Of a DNA stretch of 64,000 nucleotides, positions 36,220 through 43,976 are shown in pieces. Position 1 is the first letter of the stretch. The number at the start of each line of letters is the position of its first letter. Both the position numbers and the translations under genes were made by a program. This DNA comes from a bacterium. GTDB taxonomy: Bacteria; Auribacterota; Tritonobacteria; UBA1439. Below the pieces are notes generated by a model. That model was not told the origin of the DNA. It saw only the letters and a program-made list of their open reading frames with translations, and did not search any database. Location of the stretch: assembly GCA_028716845.1 (NCBI GenBank), contig JAQUPF010000003.1:62001-126000 (forward strand), in the 5' to 3' direction.

Positions 36220-37186
36220 CCCGCAGCCTCGCCGCCGCCTGCCGCCGGTCGATCGGCGTGAGGACCGCCGCCAGGCAGAGCCGCATGTTGAACGCCTCCA
36301 CGTACAGCCGCCGCAGGTACCAGAGCACGCGGGCCGGGCCGTACACCTCGCGGGCGCCGCGGGCGGCGATCCGGGTGAGCCGGTCGTCCGCCGCCTTCCC
36401 GAACCGGCGGTCGAACTCGTCCTCGGCCAGGGCGAGGTCGCCGACCCCGGCGAGCGCGAGCACGGCGGACGCCGGCGGCGGAGATTCGAGCGCCTCGAGC
36501 GCGCCCGGCGGGGGGGCCGGGAGCGGCGGCCGGAAGAAGAAGGCGCGGAGCGTCGCCGGCCCGATGCCGCCCGCGGGCGCCCGCCGGATGACCTTCGCCG
36601 CGGCGAGGGAGGCCATCGCCTCCGCGTACGGCCGGAGCGCGGGGCGGCGGCCGGCGATCCGGAGCGCCTCGATCAGGTACGCCGCGTCCACCCAGAGCGA
36701 GAGGGCCCGCACCGGCGCCTCCTCGAAGAGGGCCCGCGCGTCCGCCGGGACGCGGAAGCCGCGGAGCCACGGGAAGCCCGCCTCGAGCCGCTCCGCCCAC
36801 CGGCGGACCTCGTCGGCGCCCGCCCGGGCGATCTCCTGACGGACGAGCAGCTCGTGCACTCGGCGGATCCCGATCCCCTTCAGGAAGATCTCCGCCGGGC
36901 CGTCCTGCGGGGAGAGGTCGCCGATCTCCCCGATCCGCTCCTCCAGGTCCGACTCGATGATCCGGTCATGGTCGCCGAGCGCCCCGGGGTGCGGGAAGAG
37001 GGGGGCGTGGCGCGACTTCGCGACCTGGGCGTGCGACTCGGCGGGGGTCCGGGCCCTGAGGAGGTCCGTGAAGAACGACGACTCCAGGAGCTCCGCCTCG
37101 AGCGCGGCGCACCGGCCGGAGACGAAGTTCCAGTCCTCGGCGACTTCAGCGAGGGCCGGCATCGGAAACATCGGAAAGGTCTCCAA
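36212..37186 (-). CDS. atpC: V-type ATPase subunit C
   Basis: This 324-residue mainly helical protein lies between E and F in the operon, the place of NtpC. It would form the socket joining rotor axle D to the proteolipid ring. Sequence motifs are weak: I see F-L-K-G-I-G-I-R-R-V-H-E-L-L and Y-V-E-A-F-N-M-R-L typical of vacuolar d/C-type subunits. It overlaps F by 8 nt and E by 41 nt. Confidence 0.78.
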   Translation of the reverse strand: METFPMFPMPALAEVAEDWNFVSGRCAALEAELLESSFFTDLLRARTPAESHAQVAKSRHAPLFPHPGALGDHDRIIESDLEERIGEIGDLSPQDGPAEIFLKGIGIRRVHELLVRQEIARAGADEVRRWAERLEAGFPWLRGFRVPADARALFEEAPVRALSLWVDAAYLIEALRIAGRRPALRPYAEAMASLAAAKVIRRAPAGGIGPATLRAFFFRPPLPAPPPGALEALESPPPASAVLALAGVGDLALAEDEFDRRFGKAADDRLTRIAARGAREVYGPARVLWYLRRLYVEAFNMRLCLAAVLTPIDRRQAAARLRDA

Positions 37187-37769
37187 AGAGTTCCCGGTCG
37201 AGGGCGGGGATGCGCTCCCGCTTCCGCTCCTCGAGCCATCCGTCGAGCGACCGCTCGACGCCGAAGCGCGCCGTGCGGAAGAGGAAGCCGCGCTCGAACG
37301 GCGCCCGCTCCGCCGAGACCGACAACCGCCGGCCGGCCGGCCGCTCGCGGTTCAAATCACCGGCGATCTCCGCGACGACCTCGGCGTCCTCCGCGCCGGG
37401 GACGATCTCCCCCCCCTCGGGGGCGTCGATCCCCTCGATCCACCGCCGGAGCATCGCGCCGTACCGCTCGGGAGAGGTGCGGAGCAGTTCCTCCCGCGCG
37501 CCCTTCATGACCTCGTCGAGGACGCGGTTCCGGGCGGCGAGGAGGGCCATCCGCGCCTCCCGCCGCGCGCGGGCGACCTCCCGCATCGCCTCCCCTTCGA
37601 TCGCCGCCCGCTCTTCCTCCAGCCGGACGCGCGCCCGCTCCTCGTCCTCCCGGCGCCCCTCCGCAAGGAGGCGGTCGAGTTGCGCGCGCGCCTCCGCCGC
37701 GATGCGGGCGGCCTCCGCCTCGGCCTCGGCGAGAACGGCGGCCCGGACGGGGTCGAGCGCTCCCGTCAC
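37146..37769 (-). CDS. atpE: V-type ATPase subunit E (peripheral stalk)
   Basis: This 207-residue protein has an Ala/Glu/Arg-rich N-terminal helix (about 100 residues) and a mixed C-terminal domain with EELLRTSPERYGAMLRRWIE. It starts with GTG at 37769, which overlaps the proteolipid stop (GTGA). With the coiled-coil subunit at 40365-40688 it forms the peripheral stalk. Confidence 0.85.
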   Translation of the reverse strand: MTGALDPVRAAVLAEAEAEAARIAAEARAQLDRLLAEGRREDEERARVRLEEERAAIEGEAMREVARARREARMALLAARNRVLDEVMKGAREELLRTSPERYGAMLRRWIEGIDAPEGGEIVPGAEDAEVVAEIAGDLNRERPAGRRLSVSAERAPFERGFLFRTARFGVERSLDGWLEERKRERIPALDRELFGDLSDVSDAGPR

Positions 37770-38296
37770 GGCGCCACCGCCGTCCCGAGCGCGAGGTTCG
37801 GGGCAGTGATCCAGATCGTCATGAGGATCGCGGCCAGGAGCGCCACGACCGCGTACGTCTCCACGAGCGCCGGCAGGAGGATCGCCTTCCCGGCCTCGTC
37901 CGGCTTCCGCGCCGTGAGGTTGATCGCCGCGGCGGAGGTCTCCCCCTGGAAGATGGCGCTCCAGAGGAAGACGACGCCCGCCCCGATGCCGATGAGGAAC
38001 TCGCCGAGGCCGACGAGCGGCGACACCGTGACCGTCCCGGCGATGATCCCGCAGCGGAGGGCGATGATGACCGCCGAGATGAAGCCGTAGAACCCCTGCG
38101 TTCCGGGGAGGGCGATGAGGACGAGGAGCTTGCCGAACAGCTCCGGCGTCTCCGACAGGACGCCCGCCCCCTGGGCCGCCGATATCCTGATCCCCCGCGC
38201 GCTCCCCACGCCGCCGAGCATCACCGCGGCCATGGCGCCCGCGACCGCCCAGCCGAGCCCCGTCTCCAGGAAGTAGTACCGCAGGAACGCATCCAT
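37766..38296 (-). CDS. atpK: V-type ATPase proteolipid subunit K, probable Na+ type
   Basis: This 176-residue, four-helix duplicated proteolipid forms the membrane ring. L63, T66, Q67 (L-P-G-T-Q-G), Q117 (I-F-Q-G-E-T) and E146 (L-V-E-T-Y) match by position and context the Na+ ligands of Enterococcus hirae NtpK (L61, T64, Q65, Q110, E139). Only the second hairpin keeps the carboxylate, as in V-type pumps. Sodium coupling is therefore predicted, but not proven. Confidence 0.93.
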   Translation of the reverse strand: MDAFLRYYFLETGLGWAVAGAMAAVMLGGVGSARGIRISAAQGAGVLSETPELFGKLLVLIALPGTQGFYGFISAVIIALRCGIIAGTVTVSPLVGLGEFLIGIGAGVVFLWSAIFQGETSAAAINLTARKPDEAGKAILLPALVETYAVVALLAAILMTIWITAPNLALGTAVAP

Positions 38297-38350
38297 CTCG
38301 CCATCCCCCCTTCGTCTCGGCGCGCGGCCGCGCGGGCCGCGCGATCGTTC

Positions 38351-40375
38351 CTAGCCCCGCACCTCCAGCCCCCCGCTCGCGAAGCCGTGCGGGGAGAACC
38401 ATTTTCCCCCGCCCTCGTAGAAGCGCCCGAAGAACTCCAGCAGGATCAGCCGCGCCGAGTGCACGAACCCCGAGAGCGCGCTGATGATGAAATTGAACAG
38501 GTGGCCGGGGATCGCCACGGCGAGGAAGAGGACCGTCGAGGCCGCCGGGAGCGCCGCGAGCGGCGAGGCCGCGAGCTTCGCGATGATGTTGAACGACATC
38601 CCGACGACGTAGGTCGTCAGGCCGAGCGCGAGGAGGCGCGAGTAGGAGATCACGTCCCCCGCGAACGAGGTCGTCCCGTACGTCCCCATGACGCCGTAGA
38701 GGCTCACGAGCCCCGCGATCGCCCGCCCGGCGGCCGTCGGCTGGTCGCGCCCCTGCGTGCAGACGAGGCCGGCGGCGCCCGCCGCGAGGCAGGCGAGGGC
38801 GGCCGCCCGCGCGACCCCGCCGACGCCGGCGAGGAGCAGGAACGCCGTGGCGAGGAGGCCGCCCAGGTAGACGAGCCAGAAGACGCCGTCGTAGACGGCG
38901 ACCCGCCAGTTCCGCTGCCGGGCCCCCTGGTACACCTTGAGGACGATGCCGTAGAACTGCGCGAAGATCCCGATCGCGAGGGCGGCCATGAGCGCCACGA
39001 CCGGCTTCTCGAGCATGTCGATGACGGCCAGCCGGCGGGCGACGGCGAGGAGGGGATTCCCCGGGCCGAGGTACTCCTCCCGGTACATGTCCGCGGCCCA
39101 GCTGCCGGTGAGGGCCCCGAAGAGGACGGTGCTCGCCCCGCAGTAGATGAAGAGGCGGAAGAAGTCGGCGAGGCCGGGCTGCCGCCGGTAGCGGCGCATG
39201 AGGAGCCACGAGAGGAGGGCGAGGAGCGCCCCGTAGAAGACGTCGGCGAAGCAGATGCCGAAGAAGGCGAGGAAGACGGCGAAGAGGAACGGCGTCGGGT
39301 CCAGGGCGAAATAGTTCGGCAGGCCGAACATGTTGATGAGGAGCTGCGCCGGCGCGAGCCAGCGCGGCAGCCGGATGGAGACGGGCACCTCCTCGCCGGG
39401 CACCGGGTCCGCGGCGACGACGCTCGTCCCCGGCATCTCCTCACCGACGGCGTCGAGGAGGCGCGGGAGGTCCCGCGCGCGGGCGTAGCCGGAGGCCAGG
39501 CCGATCCGCGCCGAGCAGAGCATCGCCTGCGCGCCGGCGGCCCGCCGCTCCTCGCTCTCCCAGTGTCCGTGGACGCAGGCGAGCCGGCGGACGGCGCCGG
39601 GCGGCAGGAGGGCGCGGAGCTCCGACTCGAGGCGGGCGATGCGCGCGCGGCTCTCCCCCTCCTCCCGCGCGATTTCGGCCAGCCGCTCCGCGACGGTCCC
39701 GTCGATCTCCGGCAGCTCCGCGACGCGGAAGCCGTGGGCGCGGAGGATGTCGAGGCACCGCTCCCCGTCCGCCTTCCGGCCGGCGACGAGGAGGGCCCTC
39801 CCCTCGCCGTCCCGGCGGACGGTCTCCCATGCGAGGAGGCCGGCCGCCTCCGCGTCGCCGGCCAGGTGCTCCGCCGCCGCGTGGCTTCCCTCGGCGACGA
39901 TGAGGAACAACCTGGAGAGCGCCCGCGCGGGGCCGAGGGGGAGGGCGAGGAACGAGAAGCGCCCGAGGGACTCCCGCTCCCGGCGCAGGTTGTCGAGCCG
40001 CGCCGCCTCCCCCTTCCGCTCCCTCGTCCGCTCCGCGACGGCGGCGTGGAGGGCGTCGAGATCGACGGCCGCGAGCGCCTCCTCGATCTCGGCGGCCCGC
40101 ACGACGGTCTTCACCGGGAACAGGCTGTCGAGAAAGCCCGGACGGTCGCCGTGGAGCGCCCGGGCCTCGGCGAGGAGCTCGGCGGCCTTCGCCTTCCGCC
40201 CGGCGGCCGCCGCCTCGTCGATGCAGATCGGGCTCGCGCAGGCGGCGAGCGAGGGGAACTCGCCCTCGATCCCCCGCAGCTGGACTGCCCCCCGCCGGTA
40301 CAGCCACTCCTCGATCTGGTCGCCCCGGCTCGACGGGAAGAGGAAGGTGAGCCGCTTCATCCGCTCAATCGCCAC
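38351..40375 (-). CDS. atpI: V-type ATPase subunit I (a subunit)
   Basis: This 674-residue stator has a soluble coiled-coil N-terminal half and seven to eight membrane segments from about residue 355. E-F-F-G-R-F-Y-E-G-G-G-K near the end is the family signature. I choose GTG at 40375 (protein start M-A-I-E-R-M-K-R-L-T) because AGGAGGG lies 6 nt upstream and V-type I subunits usually start this way; the ATG at 40360 is too far from that site. Confidence 0.93.
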   Translation of the reverse strand: MAIERMKRLTFLFPSSRGDQIEEWLYRRGAVQLRGIEGEFPSLAACASPICIDEAAAAGRKAKAAELLAEARALHGDRPGFLDSLFPVKTVVRAAEIEEALAAVDLDALHAAVAERTRERKGEAARLDNLRRERESLGRFSFLALPLGPARALSRLFLIVAEGSHAAAEHLAGDAEAAGLLAWETVRRDGEGRALLVAGRKADGERCLDILRAHGFRVAELPEIDGTVAERLAEIAREEGESRARIARLESELRALLPPGAVRRLACVHGHWESEERRAAGAQAMLCSARIGLASGYARARDLPRLLDAVGEEMPGTSVVAADPVPGEEVPVSIRLPRWLAPAQLLINMFGLPNYFALDPTPFLFAVFLAFFGICFADVFYGALLALLSWLLMRRYRRQPGLADFFRLFIYCGASTVLFGALTGSWAADMYREEYLGPGNPLLAVARRLAVIDMLEKPVVALMAALAIGIFAQFYGIVLKVYQGARQRNWRVAVYDGVFWLVYLGGLLATAFLLLAGVGGVARAAALACLAAGAAGLVCTQGRDQPTAAGRAIAGLVSLYGVMGTYGTTSFAGDVISYSRLLALGLTTYVVGMSFNIIAKLAASPLAALPAASTVLFLAVAIPGHLFNFIISALSGFVHSARLILLEFFGRFYEGGGKWFSPHGFASGGLEVRG

Positions 40376-40688
40376 GGTCCCCCTCCTCGAGCAGGTCGCG
40401 GGCGATGGCGCCGGCGCAGCGCCCGGCCCGCTCCTCCCGCGCGCGCTCGATCGCCGCGAGCCCCCGCTCCCGCTCCCGGCCGATGGAGGCGATCTCCTCC
40501 CGCGCGCGCGCGGCACGCTCGTCGCGCAGCCGCGCCGCCGCGGCGGCGGCCGCCGCGGCGATCTCCTCGCGGGCGGCCTTCCGGCGCTCGTCGATGGTGC
40601 CGAGGAGGATCCGGGCCTCGCGGCGGGCGCGGTCGATGATCGCCTCCGCCTCGCGCTCGATCCCGATCACCCTCTCCTCGAGTCCCAT
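40365..40688 (-). CDS. V-type ATPase peripheral-stalk coiled coil (subunit G/H, NtpF-like)
   Basis: This is a 107-residue, almost entirely helical protein rich in Ala, Arg and Glu (R-A-R-R-E-A-R, K-A-A-R-E-E-I-A). It is the first gene of the operon, the position of ntpF. It overlaps subunit I by 11 nt. The partner is subunit E. Start at MGLEERVIGIE after GGGGACAGGG. Confidence 0.78.
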   Translation of the reverse strand: MGLEERVIGIEREAEAIIDRARREARILLGTIDERRKAAREEIAAAAAAAAARLRDERAARAREEIASIGRERERGLAAIERAREERAGRCAGAIARDLLEEGDRGD

Positions 40689-40711
40689 CCCTGTCCCCGC
40701 ACCATGCACCA

Positions 40712-41175
40712 CTCGCCACGGATCCGCACGGACAGCCGCTCGGAACGTATCGCTCTTTGCCACAGAGATCACAGAGAAGGATCCAGACAGCGGTCTCTCC
40801 GTGCCCTCTGTGTTCTCTGTGGCTTCCTATGAACTTCGAGCGTTCAGCCTATCGCTGTCGCTGCATCCGTGCTGATCCGCGCCCATCCGTCCGAATCCGT
40901 GGCGGATTCTTTCGTATACCGCCGCGCGGCTTTGTATATTGCCACAGGCGCCCCTCCCCGACAACGCATTTCCCAGCGGCAATACAGGAAACAACAGCCG
41001 CGGATCTTCACGGATCATGACGGATATCCACGGATCTTGACGGACATCGGATTCGCTGGGATTGTGGCGAAAAAGAATTTGCTCTTCACTCCAATCCCCG
41101 GCGGGAGCACGGTTCCCTTTCGCTTCCGGCTGCAGTTGGATCCGCGATAATCCGCGCCAATCCGCGGTGGATTGG
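40712..41175 (+). repeat. Composite intergenic repeat, copy F
   Basis: It is the longest and most degenerate copy, between the divergent V-ATPase and permease genes. It has CACAGAGATCACAGAGA, CTCTGTGTTCTCTGTGG, then after about 70 unique bases GATCTTCACGGATCATGACG, GATATCCACGGATCTTGACG and GATAATCCGCGCCAATCCGC units. It ends 20 nt before the -10 element at 41195. Confidence 0.75.
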
Positions 41176-41194
41176 TGCTTCATTCCGGCGGTTG

Positions 41195-41203
41195 TGCTAC
41201 AGT
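41195..41203 (+). promoter_or_regulatory. Extended -10 promoter element TGCTACAGT
   Basis: It is identical to the element at 2983-2991. It lies 17 nt before the ATG at 41221, so the leader would be about 10 nt. No clear -35 box. Confidence 0.5.
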
Positions 41204-41220
41204 ATGCCTCCCCGGCGGCC

Positions 41221-42489
41221 ATGGAACCGAAAACCGTTTCGCTCCTCGTCTTCATCGCGGCGTACGTCCTCTTCGTCGCCCTCCCGACGCGTCGGGCGCA
41301 CGTCTCCGCCGCCTGCGCCCTCCTCCTCGTCGCCGCGGGCGCGATCTCCCCGCTCGAGGCGCTCGGCGCTGTCAACTGGAACGTCATGGGCATCTTCGTG
41401 GGGACGCTCATGGTGGCTGACGCCTTCATGCGGAGCCGGGTGCCCGCCTTCCTCGCCGAGGAGATCGTGAACCGGTCCCGGAGCACCGGCTGGGCGATCC
41501 TCGCCATCTGCGCCATGACGGGCGCGATCTCGGCCTTCGTCGAGAACGTGGCGGCCGTCCTCATCGTCGCCCCCATCGCGGTCTCCATGGCGCGCAAGCT
41601 CCGGCTGAACCCGGTCCGGATGATCATCGCCATCGCCGTCTCGAGCAACCTCCAGGGGGCGGCAACGCTCATCGGCGATCCGCCGAGCATGCTCCTCGGG
41701 GGGCACGCGGGGATGGACTTCCTCGACTTCTTCTTCTACCGGGGGCGGCCGAGCATGTTCTTCGCCGTGGAGATCGGGGCGGTCGCCTCGTTCGGCGTCC
41801 TCTTCCTCATCTTCCGGCGGCGGCGCGAGCGGGTCCGCCTCGTGCCGGTCGAGCGCGTCCTCTCCTGGGCGCCGACCGGCATCCTCGTCGCCCTCGTCGC
41901 CGCCCTCGCCCTCTCGCCGCTCCTCGACCCGGGCTTCGGCTACATGGCGGGCGCGATCTGCATGGCGTTCGGGATCGGCGCGCTCCTCTGGGCGCGGGCG
42001 GCGCTCCGGCAGCCGGTCGGCGCCGGCATCGCCGCGCTCGACTGGGAGACCGCGATCTTCCTCGCGGGGATCTTCGTCATCGTCGGCGGGATCACGCGGG
42101 CGGGGTGGGTGGAGGAGATCGCCGTCGCCCTCGCGGGGCTCGTCGGCGGCCGGATCTTTGCGGGCTATGCGCTGCTCGTCGGCGTGTCCGTGGCGGCGTC
42201 CGCCTTCGTGGACAACGTCCCCTACCTCGCCGCGATGCTGCCCGTGGCGAGCGGCATGGCCGCGCGCCTCGGGGCGCCGCCCCCGCTCTTCCTCTTCGGC
42301 CTCCTCATCGGCGCGAGCCTCGGCGGCAACATCACGCCGATCGGGGCGTCCGCGAACATCGTCGCCTGCGGGATCCTCCGGAAGGAGGGGCACGCCGTCG
42401 GCTTCGGCGAGTTCATGCGGGTGGGGTTCCCGTTCACCCTGGCCGCGACGGTCGCGGGGGCGGCGTTCGTCTGGGCGGTCTGGCGGTGA
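41221..42489 (+). CDS. ArsB/NhaD (ion transporter superfamily) permease
   Basis: This is a 422-residue protein with about 10-12 membrane segments in two repeats. F-V-E-N-V-A-A-V-L and F-V-D-N-V-P-Y-L-A-A-M-L are the paired helix-break motifs; I-G-D-P-P-S-M and P-I-G-A-S-A-N are the paired substrate loops of the IT superfamily (ArsB, NhaD, citrate/dicarboxylate). No arsenic resistance genes are adjacent. The substrate may be arsenite, Na+/H+ or an organic anion. Sodium/proton exchange would fit the sodium-type V-ATPase next door, but that is inference. Confidence 0.85.
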   Translation: MEPKTVSLLVFIAAYVLFVALPTRRAHVSAACALLLVAAGAISPLEALGAVNWNVMGIFVGTLMVADAFMRSRVPAFLAEEIVNRSRSTGWAILAICAMTGAISAFVENVAAVLIVAPIAVSMARKLRLNPVRMIIAIAVSSNLQGAATLIGDPPSMLLGGHAGMDFLDFFFYRGRPSMFFAVEIGAVASFGVLFLIFRRRRERVRLVPVERVLSWAPTGILVALVAALALSPLLDPGFGYMAGAICMAFGIGALLWARAALRQPVGAGIAALDWETAIFLAGIFVIVGGITRAGWVEEIAVALAGLVGGRIFAGYALLVGVSVAASAFVDNVPYLAAMLPVASGMAARLGAPPPLFLFGLLIGASLGGNITPIGASANIVACGILRKEGHAVGFGEFMRVGFPFTLAATVAGAAFVWAVWR

Positions 42490-42499
42490 TCCGCCCGCC

Positions 42500-42940
42500 T
42501 CACCGCGGCGTGCGCCGCGTCTTGAAGATGATGACCGTCACGAGCGCCCAACCGGCGATCTCGTACCATTCCACGGCGCGCCCGATGTCGGCGGAGAAGC
42601 TGATCCCCTCCCTGATGTCGCCCCCCGTCTGGACGAGGGAATCGATGACCTTGACGAGGAAGATGACCACCCGGAGCGAGACGCTGAAGAGGGCGCAGCC
42701 GAAGATCGATTCCATCACCTTGTAGGCGAACCGCACGATGACGCCCTCCGACCGGCCCGGCTCGTGCGACCGCCGGGCGCGCCGCGCCGGCATGGACGGC
42801 TCGGCGACGCCGCTGCCCATGAAGTCGGGGCGGATCTCGCCCGAGAGCGTGAATTTCGTCCCGTCCCTCCGCATGGGGCCGCCGCAGGCCGGGCACCGGC
42901 TCCCGGCGAAGTGACGCGCGGCGCAGCGCGGGCAGTACAT
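42500..42940 (-). CDS. Zinc-ribbon membrane protein, unknown
   Basis: This 146-residue protein has an N-terminal zinc ribbon (CPRC at 3-6, CPAC at 16-19), a basic linker, a hydrophobic segment F-G-C-A-L-F-S-V-S-L-R-V-V-I-F-L-V and a second one, W-Y-E-I-A-G-W-A-L-V-T-V-I-I-F. Its ATG overlaps the STAS gene stop by 1 nt (TGATG). Coupling to a STAS protein suggests regulation, but no family name can be given. Confidence 0.72.
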   Translation of the reverse strand: MYCPRCAARHFAGSRCPACGGPMRRDGTKFTLSGEIRPDFMGSGVAEPSMPARRARRSHEPGRSEGVIVRFAYKVMESIFGCALFSVSLRVVIFLVKVIDSLVQTGGDIREGISFSADIGRAVEWYEIAGWALVTVIIFKTRRTPR

Positions 42941-43335
42941 CAGGCCCCCTCCCCGAACGATCCGATCGCCGACGCCTCGTCCGCGTGGATGTCGAAGACG
43001 CTCTCGAGCCGCGCCATCTCCAGGACGTTCCGCGGCGCCCCCGTGATGTTGAGGAGCCGGAGGCCCCCGTTCAGCTCCTTGAGCCGCTTCTGTTCGGAGA
43101 GGAGGAGGCCGATAGTCGAGCTGTCGATGTAGGTGACCCTCCCCATGTCCACGATGATCCGGTGGATCTTCCGGGAGATGTAGGCGTCGATGAGCTTCCG
43201 GATCTCGCCGCAGTTGTAGATGTCGATCTCGCCGGCGACCTCGATGATCCCCACCCGGTCCGCCTCGCGGACGAGCACCTCCATCTTCCCCATCATGCCC
43301 AGGATCTTCCGCTTCATCTCCCCTCCGGCAGTCAT
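42940..43335 (-). CDS. STAS-domain anti-sigma factor antagonist-like protein
   Basis: This 131-residue protein has one STAS domain; residues 63-76 (D-M-G-R-V-T-Y-I-D-S-S-T-I-G) contain the phosphorylatable serine of SpoIIAA/RsbV proteins. It probably binds an anti-sigma kinase encoded elsewhere. Its ATG overlaps the comEA stop by 4 nt. A second ATG at 43317 (MKRKILG) also has a ribosome site. Confidence 0.88.
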   Translation of the reverse strand: MTAGGEMKRKILGMMGKMEVLVREADRVGIIEVAGEIDIYNCGEIRKLIDAYISRKIHRIIVDMGRVTYIDSSTIGLLLSEQKRLKELNGGLRLLNITGAPRNVLEMARLESVFDIHADEASAIGSFGEGA

Positions 43336-43937
43336 TCCGTCCCCCCTCCCCCGGCGCATCCCGCCGCGATGTGCTCCCTGATCCGCTCGTACCGCTTCTG
43401 CCCGATGCCGGGAACCCGCATGATCTCCGCCGTGTCCCGGAACGGCGCCCGGCCCCGCTCGGCGATGATCGCCGCCGCGAGCTTCGGCCCCACCCCCGGC
43501 AGTCCGGCGAGCTCGTCGGCGCCGGCGGCGTTGATGTCCACCTTCCGGGGCCGGCGCTCCCCCCGCAGCCGACGGAGGGCCGCCTCCCGCCGGCGCTCTA
43601 TCTCCGCCGCCGTCTCCCCCTCCCGCGGCACGTAGACGACCTCGCCGGGGGCGAGCGGCGCCGCGGCGTCCAGGGCGTCGAGCCGCGCCCCGGCCGCCGG
43701 TCCCGCCGCCCGCGCCGCGTCGCGCGCCGTGGCGGGCGCCGGGAGTTCCCGCTCGCCGGGGCGCCCGACGGCGCCGATGACCGTGACCCGAACGAACCGC
43801 TCGGGCGCCGGCCCCGCCCGGAGCGCGATCGCCCGCGGGGCCCTGCGGCCGGCCGCGAGGAACGAGGCGGCGAGCAGCAGGGCGGTCAGGACGAGGAGCG
43901 CGAGCCGCTCCTCCGCGTACAGCCGCACCCGCGCCAT
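43332..43937 (-). CDS. comEA: ComEA-like DNA uptake protein
   Basis: This 201-residue protein has an N-terminal membrane anchor (residues 12-29), an SLBB-type segment (V-T-V-I-G-A-V-G-R-P-G), and a C-terminal HhH domain with DINAAGADELAGLPGVGPK and MRVPGIGQKRYE. It is the standard ComEA layout. It binds DNA at the outer face of the inner membrane, matching the type IV pilus genes of the window. It follows leuS by 39 nt. Confidence 0.88.
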   Translation of the reverse strand: MARVRLYAEERLALLVLTALLLAASFLAAGRRAPRAIALRAGPAPERFVRVTVIGAVGRPGERELPAPATARDAARAAGPAAGARLDALDAAAPLAPGEVVYVPREGETAAEIERRREAALRRLRGERRPRKVDINAAGADELAGLPGVGPKLAAAIIAERGRAPFRDTAEIMRVPGIGQKRYERIREHIAAGCAGGGGTE

Positions 43938-43976
43938 GTCGGGCCGCCGATCCCGGACCGCCGCCCCCCGCGGCGG

